Position numbers and translations under genes: made by a program. From Rehmannia glutinosa (Eukaryota > Streptophyta > Magnoliopsida > Lamiales > Orobanchaceae): a DNA stretch of 64,000 bases. The stretch is taken from the NCBI GenBank assembly GCA_016081115.2, contig CM071930.1:3701419-3765418 (forward strand), read 5' to 3'. The notes under the pieces are model-generated. The model searched no databases. It was not told the DNA's origin and saw only the letters and a program-made list of their open reading frames with translations. Below, piece by piece: positions 11,490 to 22,156 of this stretch. The first letter of the stretch is position 1. Every line of letters starts with the position of its first letter.

Positions 11490-12400
11490 TTTCCAACAAC
11501 ATATTTCTAATTTCCAACTATTCATAAAACTGGAATCATGTTTGTTTATAAATTTTCCAATGGAAATCATCATTTTCATATTCCATTTTTCACATAAAAC
11601 TACATCTCAAACCTATAATTTTAATTCCCAACCCTATACACTATCATACATCACTCATCAATCACTATTCTCATCTTTTCATCCAATTATACATATGAGA
11701 CCCACCATTACCAAATCTATCCACTTAAAATATTATTATTTTTTAATTATTTATACCTAATGGGACCTACCACCCTACAATCTTACAAATATAATATTAT
11801 ATATCCAATTAAAATATCCAATCACTATCAACTTTTCAAATTATTATATACATAAAATAATACTTCAAAACTACTCAACCAAACACAATCTCATTTCCAA
11901 ACCTACATAAAACTCATTTTCATTCACTCATCCAAACATATTTCCAATTTTCACACGAAAACCAATAAATTCTCAAAATTCAATTTCCAACACTAGAAAT
12001 TACAAATGGTCCATCGAAATATAACCATACAAGGCCAAAGTATCCTAATGCTATTCACTAAGGAAACTGTTTCATCTTGGTAATAATAGGACGCCTAAAT
12101 TTTGGTGTTTTAAGGTAGGACACGAATATGCACAAGCCGAATATCCATGCTTTCGACCAGAACTAGATGGGTCACAAGATTTAGACATGATCATCTCGCA
12201 TTTCTAGCACATTGTTCATCATTGTAAGACGATTCATATTGCAATTTCGACAGCCCACATTCCCATATTTATATTTAGACATGCATTTCAGCAGTTCAAT
12301 GACTAATAGATTATAGATAGCTTGCATACACCTCCGCCATCCTCAACTTTATAACATCAAACGTGTTTTGCTCTGTCCACTGGTCAAAAAAAGCTCGTCA

Positions 12401-12716
12401 ATGGAGCCCAACTCAAAACTCTCAACTCCCAAATCATTTCCAGGGGCCTCCGATGACACCATCTCCCTTAGCAAACTCATTTTCCTCTGTTCAGCTCTCC
12501 CCTTTGAGTGACTTCCAATATGCGCATTACCCGTTCGACGAAATTCCCCAGCCAAACCGGGACATGCACAACACCTTAATAAGGACTTATTTTAATAAAA
12601 AATACTCGGATGAAACAATTTCTCTTTACCAGAAAATAGTGGGTTGCGGTATCTGGTGTGTGTTGCTTGGGGATTGTACAATCTACGAAATGTTCTGTTT
12701 TGTTTCAGAATTCTGA
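12401..12716 (+). pseudogene. PPR-protein fragment with internal deletion (unit 1)
   Basis: From ATG at 12401 the frame reads MEPNSKLSTPKSFPGA ... KLIFLCSALP, then after a frame shift DFQYAHYPFDEIPQPNRDMH and NTLIRTYF..KYSDETISLYQKI. This is a PLS-class pentatricopeptide repeat (compare FDEIPQPN..(W/Y)NTLIR). It then jumps to CGIWCVLLGDCTIYE, which resembles the E-domain segment (WGALLGACRIHG) found hundreds of residues later in real PPR-E/DYW proteins. The middle of the gene is deleted. Family role: organelle RNA editing or processing. This copy is non-functional. The unit-2 copy carries the same defects, so they predate the duplication. Confidence 0.8.
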
Positions 12717-12782
12717 TCAGTGTTTTGTTAAGACCCTCTTTTCTGGTAAAATGTTTCTCATAACACTGTAATTGTGGTACAG

Positions 12783-12910
12783 ACGGCATTTGCTCAAAGA
12801 TGCTTCAAATTTATTGATGAATGCCCCTGGCTTAGTTCATCGATTATTGGCAATGACATGTTTACTCCTCCAGATCTTGAAAGAGAAATTGGTTTGACAG
12901 GCAAACCGTG
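12783..12910 (+). pseudogene. PYROXD2-like oxidoreductase exon fragment (unit 1)
   Basis: A single exon-like stretch after a CAG acceptor reads TAFAQRCFKFIDE, SSSIIGNDMFTPPDLEREIG and LTG. This resembles the C-terminal part of PYROXD2-type FAD/NAD(P) oxidoreductases, which have an IDEYAPGF..S..G.D.LTPPDLER..GL.GGNIFHG signature. A small frameshift in the ..DEYAPGFSSS.. region and a stop after LTGKPCYLLYE break it. It lies 65 bp after the PPR fragment, so two unrelated gene pieces sit side by side. No other exon of that gene was seen nearby. Confidence 0.72.
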
Positions 12911-13783
12911 CTATTTACTTTATGAATAAAGTTGGATATTTACCCCTTTATACAAAGACAATTGTGTAGTTGCTACACATAGGAGTTAATGGCCCATCTC
13001 TAGTGATATTTTGTTCAATTCTGATAACGAGCCTAATTTCGATTGAAATGAAAATAATTAATGCCAAATGAATTTTGTGTAGTTGCATCACATTATCTTT
13101 GTCTCGTGGGGTTGACTTTTTGGAAAAAGAACCCAAGGTATATATTGATCATTACTAACTCTCGTCCTACATGTATCGAGTCACTCCTTAAAGATCGTTT
13201 TAAAATCCCCGCTCACCGATCGACGATTAGTCATGCAGAGTCTTTAGGGCTCAGCCCTTGTTCGCCTAATCTCGATTAGTCCCTGCCTAGGCGCTAGGTA
13301 CCAGCCTGCCACCCGACTAGCGCCTAGCCTTTTTAGGACACTGCTCCTTAATGTAGATGATTGTGTAAATTATGTTCTTTAAATAGATCAGGATAAAGAA
13401 GAATTTATAAAGTTGATCCTTTCAACAAATTTTCAAATCCACAAGTGTTATTCCCATATATAGTTGTATGTTGCATTTGATTAAAATTATTTGAATTAAT
13501 GTCATTTAACAATTAAATCAATTCTTGAGGACTTTAGGATGTCTAACTCGACTTCAAGTTAAGAAAATTGGAAAAATTGCATATTAAATAATGAAAATAG
13601 AGAAAATTGATTTGTATAACCTTTTTATTCCTCTTTTTTGCAGAACACAAAATCTTGTGCCGATATTTAATATAGGGATAATTACAAGAAACCCCGAGGT
13701 TTGTGGTATTTACAAAAAAACACCTAGAGAAGTTTTAAAATTACAAAAACCTCATTGAGATTTGATTCCGTCTTAAATGTAAG

Positions 13784-14992
13784 TGTTGGAATTCTGGGGG
13801 GGTTTGATGCTACCCAAGTGGGTTGTGCCCAACCCCCTTGTGATTTTGCCAAGTGTCCCACTATGACATATGCATGTATTTTTTTCCAAAAAAAGAAAAT
13901 CAAAATGGGACACATGTCACAATCCGACGGGAGTTGTGCACTACCCACTTGGGTAGCATCTACTTACCCGGAATTTTGTTATAGAAATTGGGTGTTGACC
14001 CGATTTTTAAATATTTAAGTGGTTTCAATTTGTGAAAAATGGAATTAAATTATTTGTAAAAAATCTACTAAGTGAGTAGATGAAATTGGCATTTGAAATT
14101 TCTCAAAACCAATTCCGAGTGAATGAGAAATTGATCTTTAGAAGTCACCACTTAAAACTAGAAAATGGTATGGAAAATGGAAAATGTGCGAAAGGAGAAA
14201 AGCTCTATCACATAGAGTAGAAAACCAAAGTTTGCTCAATTTATAAATCCCAAGTTGGACAATTGGGTTTGGGCTCTTGGGGCACCAAAGTTTTAAAAGG
14301 GATGAAGACCTACTTTGCTTGTGTGTTTGGTTCAAAACACACGCGTGGCCAGCGCCGTCGCCAGCAAATCGTGGGCCCTTATATTTTTTGGACCAAATTT
14401 ATTTAAAACCTTTTAAAAATATTAATTAATTATTTTTTAATTAATAAATTCCAACGAAGTGCGCGGACGCCTACTGGTATGCGCAAAGACGCGGTGAGGC
14501 AATCATGCACGCGCCGCAGGGACAATGAGCATAACTCGTCGTGCCCACATTTAGTGCGGCGGACGTTCAATCTGGCTGTTGCACCTATTCGAGCAACCAG
14601 GTGCATTTTTGGTCAGACATATCTTTTCGATCCAAAAGATATATCCTTTCCATGAGGCACCTTGATGCCTATATATACGAGCCCTTGCGGATGAAATCAG
14701 GCACAAAATTATAAGCCTAAAAATCGAGTCATTGCATAAGCATATTGATATCATTCCCTTCAAAGCTTGAAAGCCTTATACACTTTAGTTATTTGTAGTT
14801 TCGACTTTTGCAAGTCTTGCTAAGTCAAACAAGAAAGTCGTTGTATCTTAGGGACGATTGTTTAACCGTAAGCACTTCATATACTGACGATTTCGTCTTG
14901 CGGAGACTGTATTAAATACAGACCTCGACTTAGCCTGATTATCCAAACACTTTCAGCCATTTTCTTGTAAACAATAAACCACCCAAACAACA
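13784..14992. mobile_element. Solo LTR (unit 2) nested in the MITE
   Basis: This is the same LTR as 7454-8736, again with GTAAG on both sides (13779-13783 and 14993-14997). The MITE shell around it is 13675-15183. Because the target duplication and the nesting are shared by both units, the LTR inserted before the segmental duplication. Confidence 0.85.
13794..13969. mobile_element. 176 bp MITE unique to unit 2
   Basis: The insert sits 10 bases inside the solo LTR and is flanked by GGAATT on both sides (13788-13793 and 13970-13975), where unit 1 has a single GGAATT. Its ends pair as inverted repeats: GATGCTACCCAAGTGGG on the left and CCCACTTGGGTAGCATC on the right. The interior is short and non-coding. 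It is a clear post-duplication insertion. Confidence 0.88.
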
Positions 14993-16129
14993 GTAAGGCA
15001 GTAAGAGGGTAATTCATTGTAATATTTTCTATAAATATCAAGGGTGTTTTAAAATGAATTTTTGCCTACGAAGGAGGTAACATGTGAAATCGAATCAAAC
15101 CTAAGGGGATTTCTGTAATTGAAAGTTTCTTTTGTTTTTATTTGAGAATTCACCAAACTTCAGGGGTTCTTTGTAATTATCCCTCAAATATATTAAACAT
15201 TCGTAAAATAAAAGGCCTTCCAACAACATATTTCTAATTTCCAACTATTCATAAAACTGAAATCATGTTTGTTTATAAATTTTTCAACGGAAATCATCAT
15301 TTTCATATTCCATTTTTCACATAAAACTACATCTCAAACCTATAATTTTAATTCCCAACCCTATACACTATCATACATCACTCATCAATCACTATTCTCA
15401 TCTTTTCATCAAATTATACATATGGGACCCACCATTACCAAATCTATCCACTTAAAACATTATTATTTTTGTAATTATTTATACCTAATGGGACCTACCA
15501 CCCTACAATCTTACAAATATAATACTATATATCCAATTAAAATATCCAATCACTATCAACTTTTCAAATTATTATATACATAAAATAATACTTCAAAACT
15601 ACTCAACCAAACACAATCTCATTTCCAAACCTACATAAAACTCATTTTCATTCACTCATCCAAACATATTTCCAATTTTCACACGAAAACCAATAAATTC
15701 TTAAAATTTAATTTCCAACACTAGAAATTTAGAAATGGTCCATCGAAATATAACCATACAAGGCCAAAGTATCCTAATGCTATTCACTAAGGAAACTGTT
15801 TCATCTTGGTAATAATAGGACGCCTAAATTTTGGTGTTTTAAGGTAGGACACGAATATGCACAAGCTGAATATCCATGCTTTCGACCCGAACTAGATGGG
15901 TCACAAGATTTAGACATGATCATCTCGCATTTCTAGCACATTGTTCATCATTGTAAGACGATTCATATTGCAATTTCGACAGCCCACATTCCCATATTTA
16001 TATTTAGACATGCATTTCAGCAGTTCAATGACTAATAGATTATGGATAGCTTGCATACACCTCCGCCATCCTCAACTTTATAACATCAGACGTGTTTTGC
16101 TCTGTCCACTGGTCAAAAAAAGCTCGTCA

Positions 16130-16445
16130 ATGGAGCCCAACTCAAAACTCTCAACTCCCAAATCATTTCCAGGGGCCTCCGATGACACCATCTCCCTTAG
16201 CAAACTCATTTTCCTCTGTTCAGCTCTCCCCTTTGAGTGACTTCCAATATGCGCATTACCCGTTCGACGAAATTCCCCAGCCAAACCGGGACATGCACAA
16301 CACCTTAATAAGGACTTATTTTAATAGAAAATACTCGGATAAAACAATTTCTCTTTACCAGAAAATAGTGGGTTGCGGTATCTGGTGTGTGTTGCTTGGG
16401 GCTTGTACAATCTACGAAATGTTCTGTTTTGTTTCAGAATTCTGA
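16130..16445 (+). pseudogene. PPR-protein fragment with internal deletion (unit 2)
   Basis: This copy matches the unit-1 PPR fragment: the ATG at 16130, the same frame shift after LCSALP, the same FDEIPQPNRDMH repeat and the same jump to IWCVLLGACTIYE. The last motif is closer to the family form here (GAC rather than GDC), so unit 2 kept the ancestral base. No function is expected. Confidence 0.8.
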
Positions 16446-16511
16446 TCAGTGTTTTGTTAAGACCCTCTTTTCTGGTAAAATGTTTCTCATAACACTGTAA
16501 CTGTGGCACAG

Positions 16512-16638
16512 ACGGCATTTGCTCAAAGATGCTTCAAATTTATTGATGAATGCCCCTGGCTTAGTTCATCGATTATTGGCAATGACATGTTTACTCCTCC
16601 AGATCTTGAAAGAGAAATTGGTTTGACAGGCAAACCGT
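16512..16638 (+). pseudogene. PYROXD2-like oxidoreductase exon fragment (unit 2)
   Basis: This is the unit-2 counterpart of the fragment at 12783-12910, with the same frame break and the same SIIGNDMFTPPDLEREIG segment. Both copies follow a possible CAG acceptor. It is a passenger of the segmental duplication. Confidence 0.72.
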
Positions 16639-17556
16639 GCTATTTACTTTATGAATAAAGTTGGATATTTACCCCTTTTATACAAAGACAATTGTGTAGT
16701 TGCTACACATAGGAGTTAATGGCCCATCTCTAGTGATATTTAGTTCAATTCTGATAACGAGCCTGATTGAAATGAAAATAACTAATGCCAAATGAATTTT
16801 GTGTAGTTGCATCACATTATCTTTGTCTGGTGGGGTTGACTTTTTGGAAAAAGAACCCAAGGTATATATTGATCATTACTAACTCTCGTCCTACACTCCT
16901 AGAAGACTGTTTTAAAAATCCCCGCCACCGATTAGTCTCGCCAGTGTCTTAGGCCCCCTTGTTCGCCTAACCCCGATTAGTCCCCGCCTAGACGCTAGGT
17001 ACCAGCCTGCCACCCGACTAGCGCCTAGCGCTTTTTAGGACACTGCTCCTTAATGTAGATGATTGTGTAAATTATGTTCTTTAAATAGATCAGGATAAAG
17101 AAGAATTTATAAAGTTGATCCTTTCAACAAATTTTCAAATCCACAGGTGTTATTCCCATATATAGTTGTATGTTGCATTTGATTAAAATTATTTGAATTA
17201 ATGTCATTTAACAATTAAATCAATTCTTGAGGACTTTAGGATGTCTAACTCGACTTCAAGTTAAGAAAATTGGAAAAATTGCATATTAAATAATGAAAAT
17301 AGAGAAAATTGATTTGTATAACCTTTTTATTCCTCTTTTTTGCAGAACACAAAATCTTGTGCCGATATTTAACAAGTCAAAAAAAAAATATACAAAGATT
17401 TTCATGACTTACTGTTAAAAAAAAACAAAAAAAGTAACATGAAGACAATTAGTCCAACAACATAACCATCAACGCATCAAGTTACAAGCCTTTACATCCA
17501 CGTTAAATTTTCACAAACTAAACCATAGAAGATAAGAATGTTTGCCAGATTTATGT

Positions 17557-18327
17557 CTACTTAAATGGGGCTCTCCTCGGAATTCCTTTTCTGCTCTTCC
17601 TGCGCGGGATCAAGACGCGTTCGATTCTCTTTTGCTGCATGATTCTTGAAACAGCATCTATTTCCATGTTCACCGATTGATCTATCTTCATGCTCTCCCG
17701 ATTAACGCTGATCGGCTTTGTTAATTGCATCATGCCCCCATTCAAACTAGTATGCTGTGGCAAAAATATAATAAATCAAATTATTAATGAATTTTTATCT
17801 AACAACAAATAGAAATTAAAACACTATATAACTATATTGATATATATTGTACGTACCTTGCACGCAATAGAACAAAAACTAAACGGCGAATCGTCGATCA
17901 GTTTCCTTCGGCATGTTTTACACTTGGGAACTAATTGATCGTCTATCTTTTTTTTCTTTTTATTTGGTTGATCACCTTTCTTTTCTCCAGACTCTTTGTC
18001 TTTGGGATTCAAGTGATAAATATCCTTGCCATTAATCTTGTAAACTTGAATATCAGATACATGATCCCATATCTTTTTCATCTCATCGACGTCAATCGCG
18101 GCCCTTTCCGAAGCTATGCGTACCCGCGGAGTCGGATGATGACCTTGGTGGTGTCTGCATTCATCTCTCCAGCATATATCACAGAATGGTTTTCCCAAAC
18201 AGACCCCACAAAAATAGGTTGGATGTCTCTTGGGATGTTTCTCGCATTTGAACCTATCATCGTAGAATGGCGTATTCAGCCAAGGAACCAACCATTTTGG
18301 CGATGGATTGCTGCGATTCCCTGACAT
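17557..18327 (-). CDS. PLATZ-type zinc-binding transcription regulator (2 exons)
   Basis: The gene is on the minus strand: exon 1 is 18327-17857 (157 residues) and exon 2 is 17754-17557 (65 residues plus stop), giving 222 residues, usual for PLATZ proteins. The intron has donor AAG|GTACGT and acceptor CACAG, phase 0. Exon 1 holds a B-box-like zinc site (C28, H31, C40, C43, C49, C52 and histidines at 59-64) in CEKHPKRHPTYFCGVC and FCDICW. It also holds a second motif C136-x2-C139 ... FCSIACK (C152, C156). Exon 2 ends RKSRKGIPRRAPFK, the hallmark PLATZ tail. PLATZ proteins bind A/T-rich DNA, act in the nucleus and mostly repress transcription. A lysine-rich run (about 122-127) could help nuclear import. 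It looks intact. Downstream lies the end of the segmental duplication. Confidence 0.92.
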
Positions 18328-18428
18328 ATTTCTTATTCACTTGGAAACAAAAAATTTGATGTATTTGCAGAGGACTTTAGTAGGGTTTATGTGAGATAAT
18401 GAAATAGGTCTCTTTTCTCGGTATACCG

Positions 18429-18438
18429 TATATATATA
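18429..18438 (-). promoter_or_regulatory. Likely TATA box of the PLATZ gene
   Basis: TATATATA lies about 100 bases upstream of the PLATZ start codon on the minus strand, at a fitting distance for a core promoter with a short 5' leader. No other element was identified. 18440-18834 is AT-rich intergenic DNA in which I see no gene. Confidence 0.5.
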
Positions 18439-18837
18439 GGTTGTGGACGTCAAGTTCCTAATTAATTTAAAACTAGTTCTGACATTAGATTCCCAGTGTG
18501 GATAGGAATGTTTTCCTTATTAAACCCTAATTCTTTTAATATGTTAACATAAAAGATCTTTAACCTAATTTTATATAAGGAAAGAAGATCAACACCGGTG
18601 GTGAGATTTTTGATATGGAAAGTTATTAAGACTTCTTTTGACCTCTGTTTTCTTGATTTTAAGCGTGTGGCCTATTGTCTTGATTTTGTGCTGTGACAAT
18701 ACACACTTTGTTTTTTATTTTACTTTTTTTTTATTTAATATCGCCTTTAAAATAGTCGCCAACAACAATGACGCCTACACAAATTCCTTTTTTATTTGGA
18801 TTAGTCTCCTATCAGACGGTCTGACGAATCTAACACT

Positions 18838-19165
18838 ACAAGAGAACAAGAAAATTCCAACAGAAAAAATCTGTTAGAATTTGGCCAAATTACCGTTGGA
18901 TCTAGTCCATTAGTCGGATCCAAATATCCGACCCGCCAACCCACCAACAACCCGCACAAGTACCAATACCACATCCGCTGGCCGTTGCTAATACATTTTA
19001 GGAGGACTACTAATACTTTTCAGAGGGAAAACTAATATTTTTAGGGGTGCTACCAAATATTTTTTCAGGATGACTACTCATAATTTTTGGGGGAAGAACT
19101 AATACTTTTATGGGGAACTACAAATACTTTTTATGAGAAAAACTATTATTTTCCAGGAGGAATAC
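18838..19165. repeat. CACTA-like end followed by degenerate ACTAATACTTTT repeats
   Basis: At 18838 the sequence CACTACAAGAGAACA looks like a CACTA-transposon terminus, with CAACAGAAAAAATCTGTTAG just after it. From 18885 the words GGATCCAAATATCCGACC and then several degenerate copies of ACTAATACTTTT separated by GGGG/AGGAC words follow. The same order recurs near 59340-60180 inside the dioxygenase gene, so this is one dispersed family. No coding capacity was seen. Confidence 0.55.
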
Positions 19166-19169
19166 TAAA

Positions 19170-20159
19170 ATAGGGTTAGGGGTTAGGGGGCCAAGGGGGC
19201 ACTGGCCCCCCGGGATTTTTAAAAAAATCAGGGGTATATTTGTCTTTTCATATATATCATTAATAAAAAAAAGCCCACTTACCTAATAGTGATAGCCATT
19301 AGCCACAACCCCACAACCCAGCTTACATCCACAAAATTGAGAAAACCGTCCCCAACCCTCGGCCAATCCCCATTGAAGAAAAATTGAAAAAAGCATACCA
19401 AGTAGCAACCGTTGGTTACCAACGCCCAATCCCTACCGGCTAGTGCTACCCCAAGGTGTGTATTAAAGTTTTATTTCACCTTACTGTTATGAGATTAACA
19501 TTGAATGTGAATGAATTGTATTTAGGTTTTTTGATTCAAAATGTATATTAATTAATTTTGTTGGATTTGTTGTTTCTTCTCTATTTATTTAATTTCTTTG
19601 TTGTATCATTAATTGTTATATGAATTATTACGGCTAATTTTTAGTAATTTATTATAATTTATAATTCATGTATAGTTGTTTCCTTAAGCTATATTAGTTT
19701 TTGATTTATTTTTTTCCGCATTTTCTTATATAATGAAACGATTTTGTAAAAGAGTACCACTTATTATCGAGGAATCATCCTCATTAGTTACTCCACCTAC
19801 AGCGGTGGAAAGGGCTTTTTCAGCAATGAATATAATCAAGAGTTCACCACGCAATCAAATGGAAGATGAACTACTGAATGATTGTTTGGTAACATACATT
19901 GAAAATGATATATTTCGAAACATTACCAATGAAGCTATTATGCAACGATTTCAAAATATGAAGACTAGAAGAGAAATGTTATGATATATTCATGCAATTG
20001 TATTATGCTATTTTTTTTAAATATTAAGATGTAATTGAATATGACTTTATTAAAACTGGTAACTATTTATAGTGTTATTTTTAGAATTGATGTATTGTAT
20101 TTTATTTTTACACTAATGTTAGTTCGACCCCCTACGTAGAATTCCTGACTTCGTCACTG
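19170..20159 (+). mobile_element. Deleted hAT element (DUF4371/ZMYM-like group)
   Basis: The right end, read on the minus strand, is CAGTGACGAAGTCAGGAATT, close to the CAGTGGCGGAGCCAGGA.. terminus of this hAT group. Near the left end the words GGGGGCACTGGCCCCCCGGG, also common in these elements, appear at about 19195. Between them only the last piece of the transposase remains (19733-19984). The left terminus is not clean, so the start coordinate is approximate. Confidence 0.65.
19733..19984 (+). pseudogene. hAT transposase C-terminal dimerisation fragment
   Basis: The 83-residue frame contains TAVERAFSAMNIIKSSPRNQ and ..DELLNDCLVTYIENDIF.., then a terminal FQNMKTRRE. This is the hAT C-terminal dimerisation domain as found in the TTF-type/DUF4371 transposases. 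The catalytic domain is absent, so it is a remnant. The opening ATG is fortuitous. Confidence 0.8.
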
Positions 20160-20639
20160 GTTATCGCACGTCAACCATCTGATGTATGAATTATACAAAT
20201 GAAACTCAGAGAAGATCACCAATCCTGAAAGTCTTTAGGAAAGGGGAAAGGGTATATCATATGTTTACAACTGACATACGATTTACACAAAAGCAAATAA
20301 CAAAAAGACTTCTTCATAAAAAACCACCATCGGCACATGTTGTATCACTTAATCAGTACCAACAATAATCAACTGCACAATAAAAACACAAAAAACAGAG
20401 TAAAAATGAGTAACAGTGAAAGGGTCTTTAAGAATCAAGATAAATAGAAAAAACAAGAGCATATTGAATTACCAAAAGGCAGTGTAACCGTAGAATTCAA
20501 CATCCAAAAACATTAAAGATGAATTTTAGGTGATGAATTTAAATCTATTTTTTTTTCCAGAAAAAGGAATATCAATTGCAGAAACATAGAAACTATCCTC
20601 CGATTACTCATCAATCAACTACGAAAATTAAATCGAAAG

Positions 20640-20850
20640 ATATCAGAGATAAATAGGATTACCGAAGAACACAACGTCTCAGTGATTTTTCTTTGTTTTT
20701 CGAGGAAGCGTCTGAGAGGGTTTTCTTAGGGAGTGTTTAGAGGTTTTTCTCTGTTTTTGAGAAATCTTCTCGGAGAGTTTTTTGGGGAGCGTCTAGATTT
20801 TTTACATTATTTGAGAGAGCGTCTCGGAGGGTTTCTTAGGGAGTGTTTAG
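20640..20850. repeat. Imperfect tandem repeat GGGAGTGTTTAGAGG / GAGCGTCT
   Basis: About three imperfect copies of a 60-75 bp unit containing GAGGGTTTCTTAGGGAGTGT and GAGAGCGTCTCGGAG lie just upstream of the copia gag remnant. It may be part of that element's leader. 20160-20640 upstream is AT-rich and shows no gene. Confidence 0.5.
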
Positions 20851-21700
20851 AGGTTGGAATAAGGAGGAGGTTTTTTTGAGGAATGACAGTTTCAGACTTG
20901 TGTTTTTGGAGAAAGGTTACAGAGGTTTTGGCTTTGTTAAAAACATGGATCTCACTAGGATATCAAACCATGAATTGTTCTTTGATCTTAAAGTGTATGA
21001 GTTTGAGGTGAGAAGAAAAAAACAAGAGGAGACAGTTGTACCTAAGACAACTGCACTCATAGCTGGTAAAGCAAATAGAGATGAATCAAGGAGACCATAG
21101 ACCAAGAAGAGATTGCACTAATGATAAAAGATTCAACAAGTTCTTCAATAATAACTACAAAAGAAACAATGATGAATCATCTAGAAGACACTCAGCATCC
21201 TCCAAAGCAAGGGACGACAGACCACCCAAGAGAACTGAACATCAGAGAACTGAGTATTAGAGAGCGATAATCGAGAGAGCGAGAAAGAGCTGATTTGTAG
21301 AGAGCTGAGAACCTATGTTGGAGTTGCAGGAAACAAGGACACTTGGCTGTTGACTGTCCTTATCCGCCAGTCAACAAGTACATAAATGAAGAAGAAAGAA
21401 AGGTCTTCAGACAAAGAAGACAAAAAAAGAAGAAATCAATGTTGGCTGCAGAGTCTGCTAAGACATCCAAGAGCAAGGAACCAATAGAGTAAGACAATAG
21501 TGAAGCTAACTACTCTAGTGATACAGAGGAAGAGGCTATGATATGCCTCATGGCCAAAGAACAAGATTCCAGAGATCAAGAAGATGAGGTACACTCTAAC
21601 TCTAACTCCAAAAGAGAGTCACATGACTGCAACCAAGAGAATCCTAAGATATTTGAAGGGATGCCAATAAGTTAGCTTATGGTATTCAAATGATGGAGAT
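20843..21700 (+). pseudogene. Copia (SIRE-like) gag remnant with zinc knuckle
   Basis: The first frame (20843-21100) reads DLTRISNHELFFDLKVYEFE followed by a KKKQEE region and ALIAGKAN, like the region between the gag helical part and the nucleocapsid. Past a stop and frame change comes a CCHC zinc knuckle: CWSCRKQGHLAVDC (C-x2-C-x4-H-x4-C), then an acidic S/E-rich tail. At about 21670 it joins directly to RNase H sequence, so protease, integrase and most of reverse transcriptase are missing. Confidence 0.78.
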
Positions 21701-22156
21701 TTCAAGCTAGTTGGCTACTTAGACTCAGATTATGCTGGATATAGAGTTGACAGGAAGAGTACATCAGGAACCTGTCAAATGCTTGGAAATAGATTAGTTT
21801 CTTGTTTTAACAAGTAACAAAATTCAATAGCTACATCCACAGCTAAAACAGAGTACATAGCTGCAGGCAGCTGTTGTGCCCGAGTATTATGGAAGAGGCA
21901 ACATCTGAGAGACTATGATATAAAAGAAAAAATGATTGCAATTATGTGTGATAACACAAATGTTATTGCAATAACCCAGAACACTGTATTGCACTCAAGA
22001 ACCAAGCACATAGATATCATATATCATTTTATTCGAGATCATATTGAAAAGAAAGACATCACTTTGGAATACATATCAACTGACAAACAGTTAGTTGATC
22101 TATTCACTAAGCCATTATGTGAATCAAGGTTTGAAAAGCTTAAAAATGAACTATAA
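21700..22156 (+). pseudogene. Copia (SIRE-like) RNase H end of pol
   Basis: Readable family signatures in order are YLDSDYAGYRVDRKSTSGTC, TAKTEYIAAGSCCARVLWKR and, in the last open frame (21932-22156), MCDNTNVIAITQN, HSRTKHIDIIYHFIRDHIEK and KQLVDLFTKPL. They belong to the copia RNase H and pol C terminus. Stops and shifts break it. It follows the gag remnant with no reverse transcriptase in between. Confidence 0.85.

Larger units (their letters stand above)
8958..11490 (+). mobile_element. hAT transposon remnant, left end lost
   Basis: Unit 2 runs AAAAGGCC directly into TTCCAACAAC; unit 1 has 2.5 kb between the same words. The right end reads GTGCACACCCCTA, which reversed is TAGGGGTGTGCAC, a typical hAT terminus. 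The 250 bases before it are rich in inverted CGAACC/CGGGG and GAGATT words typical of hAT subterminal repeats. No matching left terminus is present: the block opens with an ATGTTT microsatellite and the middle of the transposase gene. The element is therefore a 5'-truncated copy. 10445-11220 holds AT-rich DNA without a recognisable gene. Confidence 0.82.
7341..13670. repeat. Tandem segmental duplication, unit 1
   Basis: This unit starts TATAGGGATA and ends CGATATTTAA. Apart from later insertions it matches base for base, with scattered changes, the adjacent unit 13671-17372. The shared order is: MITE with solo LTR, AT-rich block, PPR fragment, PYROXD2-like fragment, AT-rich tail. Unit-1-only material is a roughly 270 bp insert (about 8164-8433) and a hAT transposase block (8958-11490). 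The sequence TTAA sits next to each breakpoint (CCTTAAA before 7341, ATTTAA before 13671, ATTTAA ending 17372), which suggests a microhomology-mediated tandem duplication. Confidence 0.92.
13671..17372. repeat. Tandem segmental duplication, unit 2
   Basis: This is the second, direct copy of the duplicated unit, abutting unit 1 without a gap. It contains the MITE/solo-LTR shell (13675-15183), the AT-rich block (15218 on), the PPR and PYROXD2-like fragments and the AT-rich tail. It lacks the hAT block and the roughly 270 bp insert of unit 1. It has instead a 176 bp MITE at 13794-13969. Small differences from unit 1 are scattered along its length, so the duplication is not brand new. Confidence 0.92.

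Noticed and set aside
11542..11760. Frame in the AT-rich start of the duplicated block (also 15269-15583)
   Set aside because: The composition (C/A/T-rich, no G) explains the open frame, and the two copies do not keep it consistently.
17935..18324. Plus-strand frame of 129 codons opposite PLATZ exon 1
   Set aside because: It is the shadow of the PLATZ coding strand, which has the family motifs and splice sites.
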